From NCBI GenBank assembly GCA_035578155.1, contig JAPWDM010000021.1:5840204-5904203 (forward strand): a stretch of DNA of 64,000 bases, written 5' to 3'. The stretch comes from Brachynemurus nebulosus (taxonomy: Eukaryota > Arthropoda > Insecta > Neuroptera > Myrmeleontidae). Shown here one piece after another: positions 1-10,779 of this stretch. The translations under genes and the position numbers were made by a program. Each line of letters opens with the position of its first letter. Positions within the stretch are counted from its first letter, which is position 1. The notes under the pieces were generated by a model. That model saw only the letters and a list, made by a program, of their open reading frames with translations, had not been told where the DNA came from and ran no database searches.

Positions 1-1561
1 TATAAGACAAACGCTTGAAGTAGACCAGTCAACGAGCTCCAAGGAATTATTAAAACAATTTATTAGGGGATCCTTTACAATATCTTCTCATGTCGACTTG
101 TCTTGTATGTCTATCGGGTCCTCACAAGGTTGATTTCATTTTACCTTATTCTATTACATATAATTACGAAATATTATCAAAATTAAAAATAATCTGTGTT
201 AAGTGTTGATTTTTTTGTGTTTTATTGTATTATCAGAATTTTTCGCAGGTGTATAGACGAAGCCATCCTCGTGATGGCGTAGGTCAAAGTGTCACTCAAG
301 TATTTGGAGAGTTTCTTTACCAACTGCAAACCTTTTTCGTAAGGCTTTGCCTCCTAATGGCCTCCTAGATGAGTTGCTGAAGTTCGTGTCACTTGAGAAA
401 CAGTCTGTTAGTTATAACTTCCGAATTTGTCTGAAAATATTCATATGAAAATCCAAATTATTCCTGTTCAGTTGTTGATTTTGATTCATCAAAATGTTTA
501 GAATATCATCTAACTGTCCTAACACCTAACACCTGTCCTAGTATTGCTGTAAGTTAAAATACACCTAACATTTTATTAACACATAACATTTAGGAAAAAT
601 CAGTTCCAAAATATGTCAAACTAGCGAGCGAGAATTGCTTTTATTGTTTTTTTCTTCAAAGACTCTTGTCTTTCTTGTCAGAACTGAAAAATTTCGAAAA
701 ACACAATCGACAACTGATTTTCTTCAAAATGGCGCCACAATATAGTGGGGGTGCATTGAAATATGAATTTCACTCGTACGTATGAGGGACCGCGAGCAAA
801 ATTTCGAAAAATTTATTCCCGACAACTTTCTCATCTGTTCCTAAAATCGTAAATTTTGATTCTTCATAATCCTTGAACGAAATGGTTTTTTTTATTGGGA
901 TTTTATTGGCTGTTATTCATAAATGCTTATGACTCCCACCCTTTCCCTTCAGCTGATTTCAAAAAATAGAAAGGGACGGCAAAGTCCTACGATTGTCTTG
1001 TCTATATCTACAGTTTTGTTTTCTCTTCCCAGTCTTTGAATCAAATTTGAACGTGTAATTTTGTAAACGTGAAAAATTTGACTTTATGTGTGTCGGCTAA
1101 CGCCTGACAAACATTTGCTGGATTCGATAACATATTTAATTTTCAAAAAACATTTTGGTATATACGCTAATATAGTAGACAGTATATAGCGTTTTAAAAT
1201 ATGATTAAAACGATAAATAAATATTTTTACAATTTAAGTATTAAATAATATAAGCCATAAATAATTTTTAAACTAATTTTGTAATTATTGGGATTTTATT
1301 TACCCGGGAAAATATTAAAAGCGAAAAGTTAGACATCGATGGTTTCCATTTCACAAATCGTATGTACATACATACATATGTATTGTGCTTGATTCGATTC
1401 ATACATTAGCTTTTCGACATAATAAATATAATATTTTAATATGATTTATTTGGGGAACAAATCTATAGCGTGGCTTATGTATATATATGCAAAATCAAAA
1501 TACATGTATGGTATGATATATGAATACTGTATGTTTGTCTTGCAAGGGTCCCTAACCTCAC

Positions 1562-1693
1562 TTTCTTCTTGTTATTCTCTTTGGTACCTTCAGATTTAGA
1601 GGTCGATCCAGCTTTTAAATTTGCAGAAGTCACATTTTTTAAAAATAATATTTCCAAATTATCATTAATGCTAGAGTCAAATTCAACTGCCAT
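1562..1693 (-). CDS. Candidate first coding exon, unknown protein
   Basis: The minus strand has an ATG at 1693 in a strong Kozak-type context (CACAATGG) followed by 44 open codons starting MAVEFDSSIN and ending in an NKKK run. It is followed directly by GTGAGG, a good splice-donor match, so the piece would be a phase-0 exon of 132 nt. The composition is protein-like: acidic and hydrophobic first, then Ser/Thr/Lys-rich. I do not recognise the family. The second copy of the duplication (63181-63311) preserves the same start and most residues but has lost one base, so it is frameshifted. The downstream exon is not identified. This is inference from exon grammar and conservation between two copies only; it could equally be a transposon-internal open frame. 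Confidence 0.3.
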
Positions 1694-1844
1694 TGTGCAC
1701 AGCACTCCCGGACACACCATCAGCGGGATAATCCAGATTTGTAAGAATATTCGGAATGGAACTGGTGAAAACTGATGAAAAGTTTGATTTTTTTTCGTTT
1801 GTCACGGTGATGTTATGATGTACCTACTGGAGAAAAGCGGGTGC

Positions 1845-2190
1845 GAGACATACGTAGAAACGTATTTTAAAATGGATAAACTCCCCATGTTGTCCGCGAC
1901 CAGGTCTTATTACCTCATGTTCATTCGTGAGTTAGGTAAAATAGTTGTATAGAAAGCGAAAGAGTTTAAGAGGCCGAGGAGCGACAGACGTGGCGAAATG
2001 GATCAACTCGCTATGTTGTCCGCGACCAGGTCATATTACCTCAAGCTCATTATTGAATTCGGTAAAATAGTATAGAAAGCGAACGAGTTCAAGAGGCCGA
2101 GGAGCGACAGACGTGGCGAAATGGATCAACTCGCCATGTTGTCCGCGGCCAGTTCGTATTACCTCAAGCTCATGCTTGAATACGGTACTT
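1845..2190 (+). repeat. Family A tandem repeat (three units)
   Basis: About 115-bp units recur head to tail, each containing an AAAATGGATCAACTCGCC-type block, then CGTATTACCTCAAGCTCATT, then AGAAAGCGAAAGAG and GAGCGACAGACGTGGC. The same units occur at 4640-5700 (inverted), 12780-13150, 44041-44340, 53010-53570 and 63440-63900. A stray partial unit lies at 2725-2800. In one frame the repeat reads MDQLAMLSATRSYYLKLI, in another R-A-T-D-V-A-K. 2270-3000 between this and the tRNA-like block is AT-rich and I see no gene in it. Confidence 0.85.
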
Positions 2191-3040
2191 GACTGTATTT
2201 AAAATTTGTGGCAAATGTTAAATAATTCTATGCATTATCATTACATATGTCCAATTTTAATGGTGAAACATAAAAAAAATTTTACTTTGAAAATCGCCAT
2301 TTTTAACAAATATTCAAATAAGTGAAAACGCGCCATTTCCTGAATATGACGTAATATTTTTTAGCTAGATATGTCGATTTTGATAATTTTTATCGGCGAG
2401 GTGAAATTGTGTTTTCTTTTGAATATTTCTATTAGCTTAGATATATAGTAATAATAATCGGCCAGAATTCTAATAAATACTTGCTTTTACTTTGACATTT
2501 TATGAATATAATCAAAGTTTTGAGGTTATAAATATTGACATTGACGTTTAATTGCTTCAGACTGTGACGTCACTATACTGAGGTGTTTTTTCCGCCTTTT
2601 TCTCATTTAAAATTATATTGTTATTTTTTTTGATGATTTTTTACAGAATCTGTCGAAGATAAAAAAATCACTTAACTGATATGGAAAAAAAATGTTTTTG
2701 GAATATTTTTGTAACTTCAGTCAGTTATCCTATTAGGTAAAATTGTATAGAAAGCGAAAGAGTTTAAGTGGCCGAGGAGCGACACACGTGTCCAAAGAAG
2801 TTAGTACCTGCTGAAGAAAATTTGTAAGAGTTTTAGTCTATTTTTTTGTCTATTTCGTTTTGCTTCCATCGTTTTTGTTTTTGCGCAGTTGGATTGTTTG
2901 ACTTTTTTCTTCAGATTTTTTGGTTTGGATTTATATTTTAATGTTTGTGATGGAGAATAAGTTTTGCGATACTATTGCAAAAAGTAAAATAACATTTTCA
3001 ATGTAAATTAAAAATCACAAAGTGATTGAAAAATTTATCC

Positions 3041-3112
3041 GGATCGGCCGGGAATCGAACCCGGGATCTCCTGGTACCTAGCCAGGTGTGCTATCCGTTA
3101 CACCACCGGTGC
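3041..3112 (-). tRNA. tRNA-like sequence, loop AGG (Pro-type anticodon)
   Basis: On the minus strand the sequence has an A box (TGGTGTAACGG) and a perfect B box (GGTTCGATTCC). It folds into a T stem of CCGGG/CCCGG, an anticodon stem of CCTGG/CCAGG around CTAGGTA, and a 3' acceptor CCGATCC. The middle of the loop reads AGG. The 5' acceptor strand is imperfect, so this is more likely a pseudo-tRNA or SINE head than a working tRNA. A hairpin AATCAC-TTT-GTGATT followed by a T run lies just downstream. Confidence 0.5.
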
Positions 3113-3398
3113 TTTGCTCGACAGGCGTCCGATACCGACAACATTCAACCACCTATGCGTATGTACTCTCTATAATGCGAGAAGCAGTTACAATTTTTCA
3201 ATTTCAAATATTATCGAGTGCTTCTGAAACACTACTACGTATGACAGACTTTTGTCTGCATTTTAAACACACATAGTCATTCATATGTTCACTTATCGTT
3301 CAGCTAAACTGAAACTTTAAGCACTCGACTTCCTTGGTTAACATGACCAAAACCACATATGTGAATTAAAAATCACAAAGTGATTGAAAAAATTATCC

Positions 3399-3473
3399 GG
3401 ATCGGCCGGGAATCGAACCCAGGATCTCCTTGTAACTAGTCAGGTGTGCATCCGTTACACCACCGGTCGGTCC
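3399..3473 (-). pseudogene. tRNA-like sequence, degraded copy
   Basis: Second direct copy of the tRNA-like body. The anticodon stem is broken (CCTGA opposite CAAGG), a base is missing from the D arm, and the 5' acceptor has an extra GACC-type duplication. The B box is intact. The same 3' hairpin follows it. Confidence 0.6.
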
Positions 3474-3626
3474 TTTGCTTGACAGGCGTCCGATACAGAC
3501 AACATTCAACCACCTATGCGTATGTACTCTCTATAATGCGAGAAGCAGTTACAATTTTTCAATTTAAAATATTATCGAGTGCATAGGTGGTTGAATGTTG
3601 TCTGTATAGGACGCCTGTCGAGCAAA

Positions 3627-3698
3627 GGACCGGTGGTGTAACGGATAGCACACCTGGCTAGTTACCAGGAGATTCTGGGTTCGATTGCCGGCCGATCC
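3627..3698 (+). pseudogene. tRNA-like sequence, inverted copy
   Basis: Plus-strand copy of 72 nt with acceptor GGACCGG opposite CCGATCC (one mismatch), an A box, anticodon stem CCTGG/CCAGG with loop CTAGTTA, and a B box. The T stem has a mismatch (GATTGCCGG). The anticodon position differs from the first copy (AGT rather than AGG), which argues against selection on decoding. The AATCAC-TTT-GTGATT hairpin and T run lie at 3712-3729. Confidence 0.6.
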
Positions 3699-4639
3699 GG
3701 ATAATTTTTTCAATCACTTTGTGATTTTTAATTTACATATGTGGTTTTGGTCATGTTAACAAAGGAAGTCGAGTGCTTAAAGTTTCAGTTTAGCTGAACG
3801 ATAAGTGAACATATGAATAACTATGTGTATTTAATATGCAGACAAAAGTCTGTCATACGTAGTAGTGTTTCACAAGCACTCGATAATATATGAAATTGGA
3901 AAAAAAAATATTTTCAATACTATGCTTTTTGATGATATCCTAAATTCGCAATACAAACTGTTCGAGTTTCTTAAACGCTATTTACAACTGCGTGACTTAA
4001 ATTCGCTTTTTTTCCGAATATCAATCGCATGAATATAACATGAATATAAACACCTGGTTTAGGTTTTGTGTAGATATCAAGAGGTTTGAGAGGTGTTAAT
4101 ACACAAACACAGTAGCAACATACCACCCCGTTCGAATTACAACTAATTACTGTGGAAGAGTAAATCCCGGAATTATGTCCCGATATCAGCAACGATACCA
4201 AGAATATGAATGTGAACTGTCAATTGTAAACAGAATATAACACTAAGCTTAACAAGTCAACGTAGCTTTTAATATCGGCTAATTCGCATTTACCTACGAG
4301 AAAAATGATTTCGAATTTTTTTTTCGATATACTTTTTTTATAGATAGTTTTTGACAGACAATTCAAGTGAGACATTTCAACATTTGGATGAGATTTGGGT
4401 TGGTATTCACACCTTAAAATTATAGTGATGACAGTTTAGGTCAAGTTCAAATCGCAGTTGAGTGATCAGTTGAGTCATTTGCTTGGAATTTATTGTACTC
4501 ATAATAAAAATTCATGTTACCATCAAGCAATCTGCTCAGATTTTGTTTAAAACCATTCTTTTTTTTGTACGATAGGGAAATTTTAATATTTGCATTTTAA
4601 AAATTTTTTTCTCATATTTGGCCTCTTACACTCTTACAC

Positions 4640-5700
4640 TCTTTCGCTTTCGCGCTCTTACCTAATTCAAGAATGACCTGGTCGCGAACAACATTTGCGA
4701 GTTGATCCATTTTAAAATACGTTTCCACGTATGTCTCTCACGCGCTTTTCTCCAGTAGATATCGGCTTCATTTGCCTTATCTGTTGCACGTCGGCCTCTA
4801 ACACATTTTCTTCAGCAGGTACTAACTTCTTTGGCAACGTCTGTCGCTCGTCAGCTTCTTACACATTTTCTCCAACAGTCGTATCAACTCTTACACTCTT
4901 TCGCTTTCTATAGAATCTTACATAATTCAAGAATGAGCTTGAGGTAATACGAACTGGGTAATACGACGTATGTCTCGCACGTGCTTTTCTCCAGAAGGTA
5001 TTGGGTTCTTTTGCCACATCTGTTGCACGTTGGGCTCTTACATATTTTCTTCAGCAGGTACTAACTTCTTTGGCCACGCATGCCACTCATCAGCATCTTA
5101 CTCATTTTCTCCAACAGGTATCAACTCTTACACTCTTTTGCTTTCTATCGAATCTTACCTAATTCAAGAATGAGCTTGATGTAATACGACTTGCGCAATA
5201 CGACGTATGTCTCGCACGTTCTTTTCTCCAGTCTCCAGTACGTATCGGCTTCTTTTGCCACATCTGTTGCACGTTGGCCTCTTACACTGTTTCTTCAGCA
5301 GGTACTAAATTCTTTGGCCACGCCCTTCGCTCGTGAACTTCTTACACACTTTCTCCAACAGGTATCAACTCTTACAATCTTTGCTTCCTATAGAATCTTA
5401 CCTAATTCAAGAATGAGCTTGAGGTAATACGACCTGGGTAATACGACGTATGCCTTTCACGCGCTTTTCTCCAGTACGTATCGGCTGCTTTTGCCACATC
5501 TGTTGCACGTTGGCCTCTTACACATTTTCTTTAACAGGTACTAACACCTTTGGCCACGTCTGTCGCTCGTCAGTTTCTTACACATTTTCTCCAACAGGTA
5601 TCAACTCTTATACTCTTTCGTTTTCTATAGAATCTTACCTAATTCAAGAATGAACTTGAGGTAATACGACCTGGTCGCGGATAACATAGCGAGTTGATCC
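4640..5700 (-). repeat. Family A tandem array in left arm of E0
   Basis: Four units of roughly 240 bp run on the minus strand. Each contains the TTGAATTAGGTAAGATT block, two about 60-bp sub-units of the GACAGACGTGGCCAAAGAAG type, and the CGTATTACCTCAAGC block. Plus-strand open frames across this stretch are antisense to the repeat reading and are not counted as genes. Confidence 0.85.
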
Positions 5701-5858
5701 ATTTTAAAATGCGTTTCTACGTATATCTCGGTTAAATTTTCGTCGGGTCTACGATTTTATTTTGGTAGCGGTTCTAATTTTCTTTAGCAGGTACCAGCTT
5801 CTTTGGCAGAATCGGTCCCCTCGTCAGCCTCTTACACATTTTCGCTTTCTGTATAATC

Positions 5859-6161
5859 CTACCTAATTAAAAAATGAACTGGATGGAATTCTCTCTGGAA
5901 GGGGACAACATAGTGACCTATTTCAATAATCGCGTAATCGTTTTGTTTATAGCTGGGATCCAGAATTGGTTTGTTATTCGTATCATTAATGTTTGTAGAT
6001 TTTTTTTTTGGAAGTTTAATTTTCTCGTAACTGGTAACAGCTTTTTTGCGACGTCGATATCCACGTTTTTCAGCTTCTTTTGCAACGTCTGTAGCACGTT
6101 GGCCCCTTCGTTTCCTGGACCATCTTACATAATTCAGGAAGCAACTAGAGGTAATTCGCCC
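5859..6161 (-). CDS. About 100-codon open frame in E0 left arm, unknown basic protein
   Basis: The minus strand is open for 100 codons from a TAA just upstream of 6161 to a TAG at 5859-5861, with no ATG at the front, so it is an exon or the remnant of a longer gene. The N-terminal part is very basic, with the motifs RKRRGQRATDVAKEAEKRG, RRRKKAV and TSYEKIKLP. The C-terminal part reads DYAIIEIGHYVVPF and is hydrophobic and aromatic. The TAG overlaps AG-GTAGGA, a possible splice donor. The right arm at about 12440-12790 carries the same frame in inverted orientation but frameshifted near the KLP motif. The family A repeat aligns to this sequence base by base, so this looks like the closest thing to a coding ancestor of that repeat. 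I do not recognise the protein. Confidence 0.45.
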   Translation of the reverse strand, partial: GRITSSCFLNYVRWSRKRRGQRATDVAKEAEKRGYRRRKKAVTSYEKIKLPKKKSTNINDTNNKPILDPSYKQNDYAIIEIGHYVVPFQREFHPVHFLIR

Positions 6162-7329
6162 TTAAAGGGGACAATATGGTGACCTTTGTTTTGTTTTAGA
6201 ACTAGAAATGTTTATTTTAAGATCTACGTAAGTCTTTGTTTGTCCAACGATTGTTTTACGGCGTTTACAGTACACTTCACTTCCACATATATCTCTTTCA
6301 GTTATTTCATCTTCCCCTCCCATCGGCAGGTAGTATGAACACACTAACACGCGTCTTTGTATATGCATTAGTAAGATTTGAAGAAACAGGTAAACAATCA
6401 GAGGCGTCGGTAAAAAATTAATTTAAAAATAATTAATTAGTATCAAATACCTATGACAATTTTTAAAAAAATATGAATACGGGTGATAAAATTAACTTTA
6501 ATTTACTATTTATTTTATGCACTTAATAATTAATTAATCAATAATCAGTTCACTTTTTATTTTACAGATCTTCTACATATTTGCTTATTAATCAAATTTG
6601 AACCTATCTGTGTATGTATACATATAGATATAAAAAATATTGAATATTGAGTAACATCGTATTCATACTCATTATTTCATCAGTTCATCATATTAAATAT
6701 CTTATCCTCGTAAGTCTAAAGGTTTTAAAACGAAAAGAGCTGTTATGTTTATCTATAGTTATATCGTTATATCAATATGCTTGAACTTTTCACATATATT
6801 AATATGATTTACGTTATTTGTATTAGTATGCATATGCAAGCATGCATAACGTTGTGCACTACTATAGGTCTATAGGTACTTAAGCATATAGAATCAATTA
6901 ACACAACCAATTTTAACAAAACTGATTAGTGATCATTTAAATATTTCTTTTTAACCCTTAAGTAAATAATACCACAAAAACATAAAATCACAAAATCAAA
7001 AAAGCATGTAATATTAGAACCCGGGATAAACTCGTTTTTTTTATTCAGTTCTTATAGAGATACTACGTTTCTCTTGTTAGAAACCAAAAAAGAAACCACC
7101 AAGGAATATTATATTTTCTCTACAAATAAAATTCAGTAGGTACATTTCAAAATTCGATAGATAAACATATTATGACAGTATGAGACAGATATTCTATTTT
7201 TATTTGAAGTATTAATTCGTTTGTCACTTTGTTCTGAAAAACTTACTATTAGTCTATTAATGTATTTACGTTCGGTGTTACAATTCTGTGTTGTATTTTT
7301 ATTTGTTGTCTTCTGTGTGATTTTATTGT

Positions 7330-8772
7330 TGGAAACATTAAAAGAAAAATATGGACGTGCGAAAAAAAGACACTTTTTAAGTTTAGATGGTAAATGTGAT
7401 TAGGGCGGTTAAAAGTGGTGAATCAATAAGTAGTCTCGCCAAAAAATACAATATTCTTTCAACCAAAATCTCTCATTTAATTAAAAATAAAGAAAACATT
7501 TTAAAATTTTATGAAAAAATGCAGCAAGAAGGAGGGACTTTCACGAAAAAAAATTAGCAGCCCTTTTCAACCCGAATTGGAAGAAGCTGTTTTTACGTGA
7601 TTCATCCAAGTTCGTAGTTTAGGGGAGATGATTAGTGGTCCAATTTTAAAAGAGAAGGCCCAATTTTTTGCCAAGTCAATGGGGATTAAAAACTTTAAGG
7701 CCAGTGAGGGTTGGCTTAATCGATTTAAACAACGCCATAACATACGCCAGTTATCTTTGAATGGTGAATAACTTTCAGCCAATTCTGAAAGTCCTGGTGA
7801 ATTTATAACATGTTTTAAAAGAATTTTATCTGAAGGACAGTACATCTTAGATAGAATTTACAACGCCGATGAAACTGGGCTGTATTGGAAATGTCTTCCA
7901 CAAAAAACATTAGCAACAGCGTCAGAAACATCGGCATATGGTTATAAAAAACCTAAAGACCGCATTACAGTAATGTTGTGCAGTAATGCCACTGGTGATA
8001 ATAAAATGCCCCCGTTCATTATCGGAAGATAACAGAACCCCAGATGTTTTAGAACTGGGGTAAATGTAAAAAAATTGCCTGTGTTATATCAGGCACAAAA
8101 AAATAGTTGGATGAATTCCACCGTTTTTTCATCATGATTTAACGAATTTGTAAAATTTGTAAGACAAAAACGGGAAAAATTTTGTTACTTTTAGATAACG
8201 CCCCATCTCATAGTATGGTGGAAACACTAAACGAACTTGACGAGAATATTAAAGTTCTCTTTTTACCACCTAACGAAACGTCCTTAATACAACCAATGTT
8301 CCAAAGTGTTGTTGAAAAATTCAAAAAAATATATAGAAAAAATTTACTAAGAAAATTGTTATTTGAATCAGAAAATTATAATATTAGTGAATTTATGAAA
8401 AAATTTAATTTTATTGACTGTTTCAAAATAATTAAAAGTGCTTGGGAATGCATAACGGAAAAAAACATTCAAAACTCCTGGAAAGAGCTTTGTGGAGACA
8501 TAAAATCCGATCCAGATATTACAGAAGAAATTCAGACCTTAACCAGTGAATTTATTTCATCATGTATGGCATCGCAGGAATTAACGTTAGACGAAAATTC
8601 TGTCGAAAACTGGTTAAACTGTGATAGAAACAATCCGGGGTTCGAAATACTGAACGATGAGGAAATTATTAAAAATATTCAGGACAATAGAGTACCTATT
8701 GACGAAAGTGACGAGGAAAATCTCCAATCTAAAGAGAAAGAGGACATTAAATCACAGTTACAGAGTGATTAG
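7330..8772 (+). pseudogene. Tigger/pogo-type transposase, degenerate
   Basis: Fragments in shifted frames form one DDE transposase of the pogo/Tigger (jerky-like) class. An N-terminal CENP-B-like helix-turn-helix lies at about 7390-7520, then a KFFAKSMGIKNFKASEGWL-like second HTH region, then the catalytic core. The first acidic residue is in NADETGLYW (Asp at 7868-7870) and the second in LLLDNAPSH (Asp at 8194-8196). The usual third Asp in the QPMDQ motif is replaced by Phe (QPMFQ, codon 8299-8301), so the enzyme would be inactive even if the frame were whole. A stop sits at 7769-7771 and there are several frameshifts up to 8182; from there to 8772 the frame is open, about 197 codons, with an acidic C-terminal tail. 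It sits inside the E0 inverted repeats. Confidence 0.9.
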
Positions 8773-9186
8773 TTATTTTTTAAAAGTACCTTAGTGTCAA
8801 AGTGAACAATTAAAAACACTATGTTTATTAAAAAGTTATGTATCAAATGACACGGGGGAAGTTTCAAAAGAAGACTTGTGATTGTAAATACTTTAGATAA
8901 TATTAAAAAATACTTTCAAAAAAATTCCCTTTGTAGTGAAAATGATTTAAAAACATTAAGTGATTTAAAAAATATTTAAAAATGATTTGTATATACATAT
9001 GTGCCTAAGCGATCGTGTTTGTGTCTAATAGTGGTGTAAGATATCTTGCAGTATTAAACGTGAGTTATAATTATAAACTTTTTTTTAAATTATAAAACTT
9101 TTATAATTAAATTATAAAACTTTTATAATTTTAAAGTAAAATTATAAAGTCAATTTCTTTTTTTTACTTTATAAAACATTTTCAAA

Positions 9187-9244
9187 ACTTCCACTTATTT
9201 CATCTTCCCCTGTATAGTCCCAAGCATATGAAATAAGTGGAAGT
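9187..9244. repeat. Short hairpin, 17-bp perfect arms
   Basis: ACTTCCACTTATTTCAT at 9187-9203 is perfectly inverted at 9228-9244 around a 24-nt loop. The loop start (CTTCCCC) and part of the arm resemble 6305-6325 in the left arm of E0. The surrounding 9050-9180 is A/T-rich with repeated TTATAAAACTTTTATAA. Confidence 0.75.
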
Positions 9245-9589
9245 CAGGTGTATAATGTTCCTGTACGATCTTTATTCAACAATACGACGTTATCTTCCTA
9301 ACTTGATGTAATAGGGCCTGGGCGACATAAAGACTTGATCCATTTTAAAATCCGTTTAAACTTTTATTTCGTTTCTTACCATGTTTTTTGCTTTTTGCGC
9401 AAATTTTTCATTCTGATTTATAGGGTACTTTGCTAAAAATTTCATAAAGTTATTTCTTACGTATTCTGTTAAGTGTCAAATCACCAAAGAATAATCATTC
9501 ATTTGTGGCAAGCAAGGTCTATGAAGCATCTTCAAATTACTCACTCTTATGACTGTGGTAACTGTTGTGTTTAGACCGATAGCGAATTA

Positions 9590-9591
9590 CG

Positions 9592-9658
<67 letters not shown>
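9590..9658. repeat. (ATT)n microsatellite
   Basis: About 23 near-perfect ATT/TTA repeats. Confidence 0.97.
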
Positions 9659-9659
<1 letters not shown>

Positions 9660-9663
<4 letters not shown>

Positions 9664-10779
9664 TAAACTGGATTTGATAATTTCAAGCATATATATGAGT
9701 CATTTCATATCAAGTGAGGCTGACCTTGAAATTCGATGTCAGCGATTTTAACGCAATTCACAGATTATAATCTACTGGTAGATAGTAATCGATCGCCACC
9801 CCAATTTTTTCCCTGAGTCGTTTCGTTTTTTACACCGGGCTGTCTAAAGTTTGCAAAAAAATTTAAAAAAAAAATTAAAAATTTTTATTTTCCTTCCATT
9901 TTCTTAGATTTTTTAGTCGTAAAAGCTATCCAATTCACTTGAAATTAATACTGCAGCTTAAGCATGGATGGAGCTAACGAGTGCCGACAGAAAAATTCCG
10001 ATATCGTTTATACCGGGTGTTTCAGAACTAGTCACACCTGACAATATATATGCTTAATTATCTCAAATGCGTGTCCAGCGAGTTCGCTTAAACCTGGTAC
10101 ATGTCTTACACAAGAATGGTACTACACGTCCATAAAATAAAATCCGTGGGCAATTCAAATTTACGTATATTACGACATAAAAATCAGTTACAGGGTGCTT
10201 AAATGTACTTATTCACGATTTTTGTTGACAGTTTTAAGACAATTTTTTATCTAATCTAAAGCTAGGAATGCTTATTTTAATATTTTAGAGTTATATTAAA
10301 CCTTTTAGAGCAGTAAAATTAGCTCTAAAACGTATGAAATGAATTTACGTGCATTTGTATAATATTAAAAAGCTATGAGAGAGTGACTGAAATTATTTGA
10401 TTCTGTCAGAGTTAGGTATGGTCAAAAATTAAAAAATCATTCATTTTTAACTCTTTTTTTTTTATTATTTATTAAATATTAAATAGTCATTAGTTTCTAC
10501 GAAATTTAGCTGCATCTTCAAATGTAATGATGTTGATTACGTTTCAGATTATTTATACAGAAATTAATAATAAAAACATAATGTTTATATGTATTGTAAA
10601 ATTAAACATAAATTTACTCAACTAGTTTTAATTAAATCTTAGGTAATAAGGGTTCTGAAACAAAAGGAGCGATAAAATATAATTACATTAAAAAATATTA
10701 TTTTTAAAACTAATTTTTCACTATTGAAAAACACTTGGTTTCTTTTGCAGTGGAATACATTTTAACCTGTATTTGATTT
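9660..10779. other. Gene-poor AT-rich stretch inside E0
   Basis: No protein, RNA or clear element ends are seen. A possible splice acceptor (TTTCTTTTGCAG) lies at about 10738-10750 just upstream of the next relic. Confidence 0.5.

Larger units (their letters stand above)
1..2270. repeat. Segmental direct duplication, copy 1
   Basis: This segment is repeated in the same orientation at 61281-64000, starting with the same run of text (TATAAGA..AACG, then CAAGGAATTATTAAAACA) and keeping order throughout. Copy 1 has about 190 bp (roughly 950-1139) that copy 2 lacks, while copy 2 has an extra hairpin insertion and a long TA tract. The copy probably continues to the left of the window. Apart from the candidate exon and the family A repeats listed separately I see no gene in it. 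Confidence 0.9.
3007..3895. repeat. Tandem then inverted tRNA-bearing repeat (palindrome)
   Basis: A unit of about 353 bp starting at 3007 is repeated directly at about 3360. A third copy then follows in inverted orientation from about 3582 to 3895, giving arms of roughly 300 bp around a loop of about 70 bp (3511-3581). The shared unit holds a tRNA-like body, a short hairpin, and a flank with GACAGACTTTTGTCTGC. This may be a tRNA-derived SINE family or an amplified tRNA locus. Confidence 0.85.

Noticed and set aside
4731..5653. Series of 60-78 codon plus-strand open frames (CCTSASNTFSSAGTN type)
   Set aside because: They are antisense to family A, whose minus-strand reading aligns to the 5859-6161 frame.
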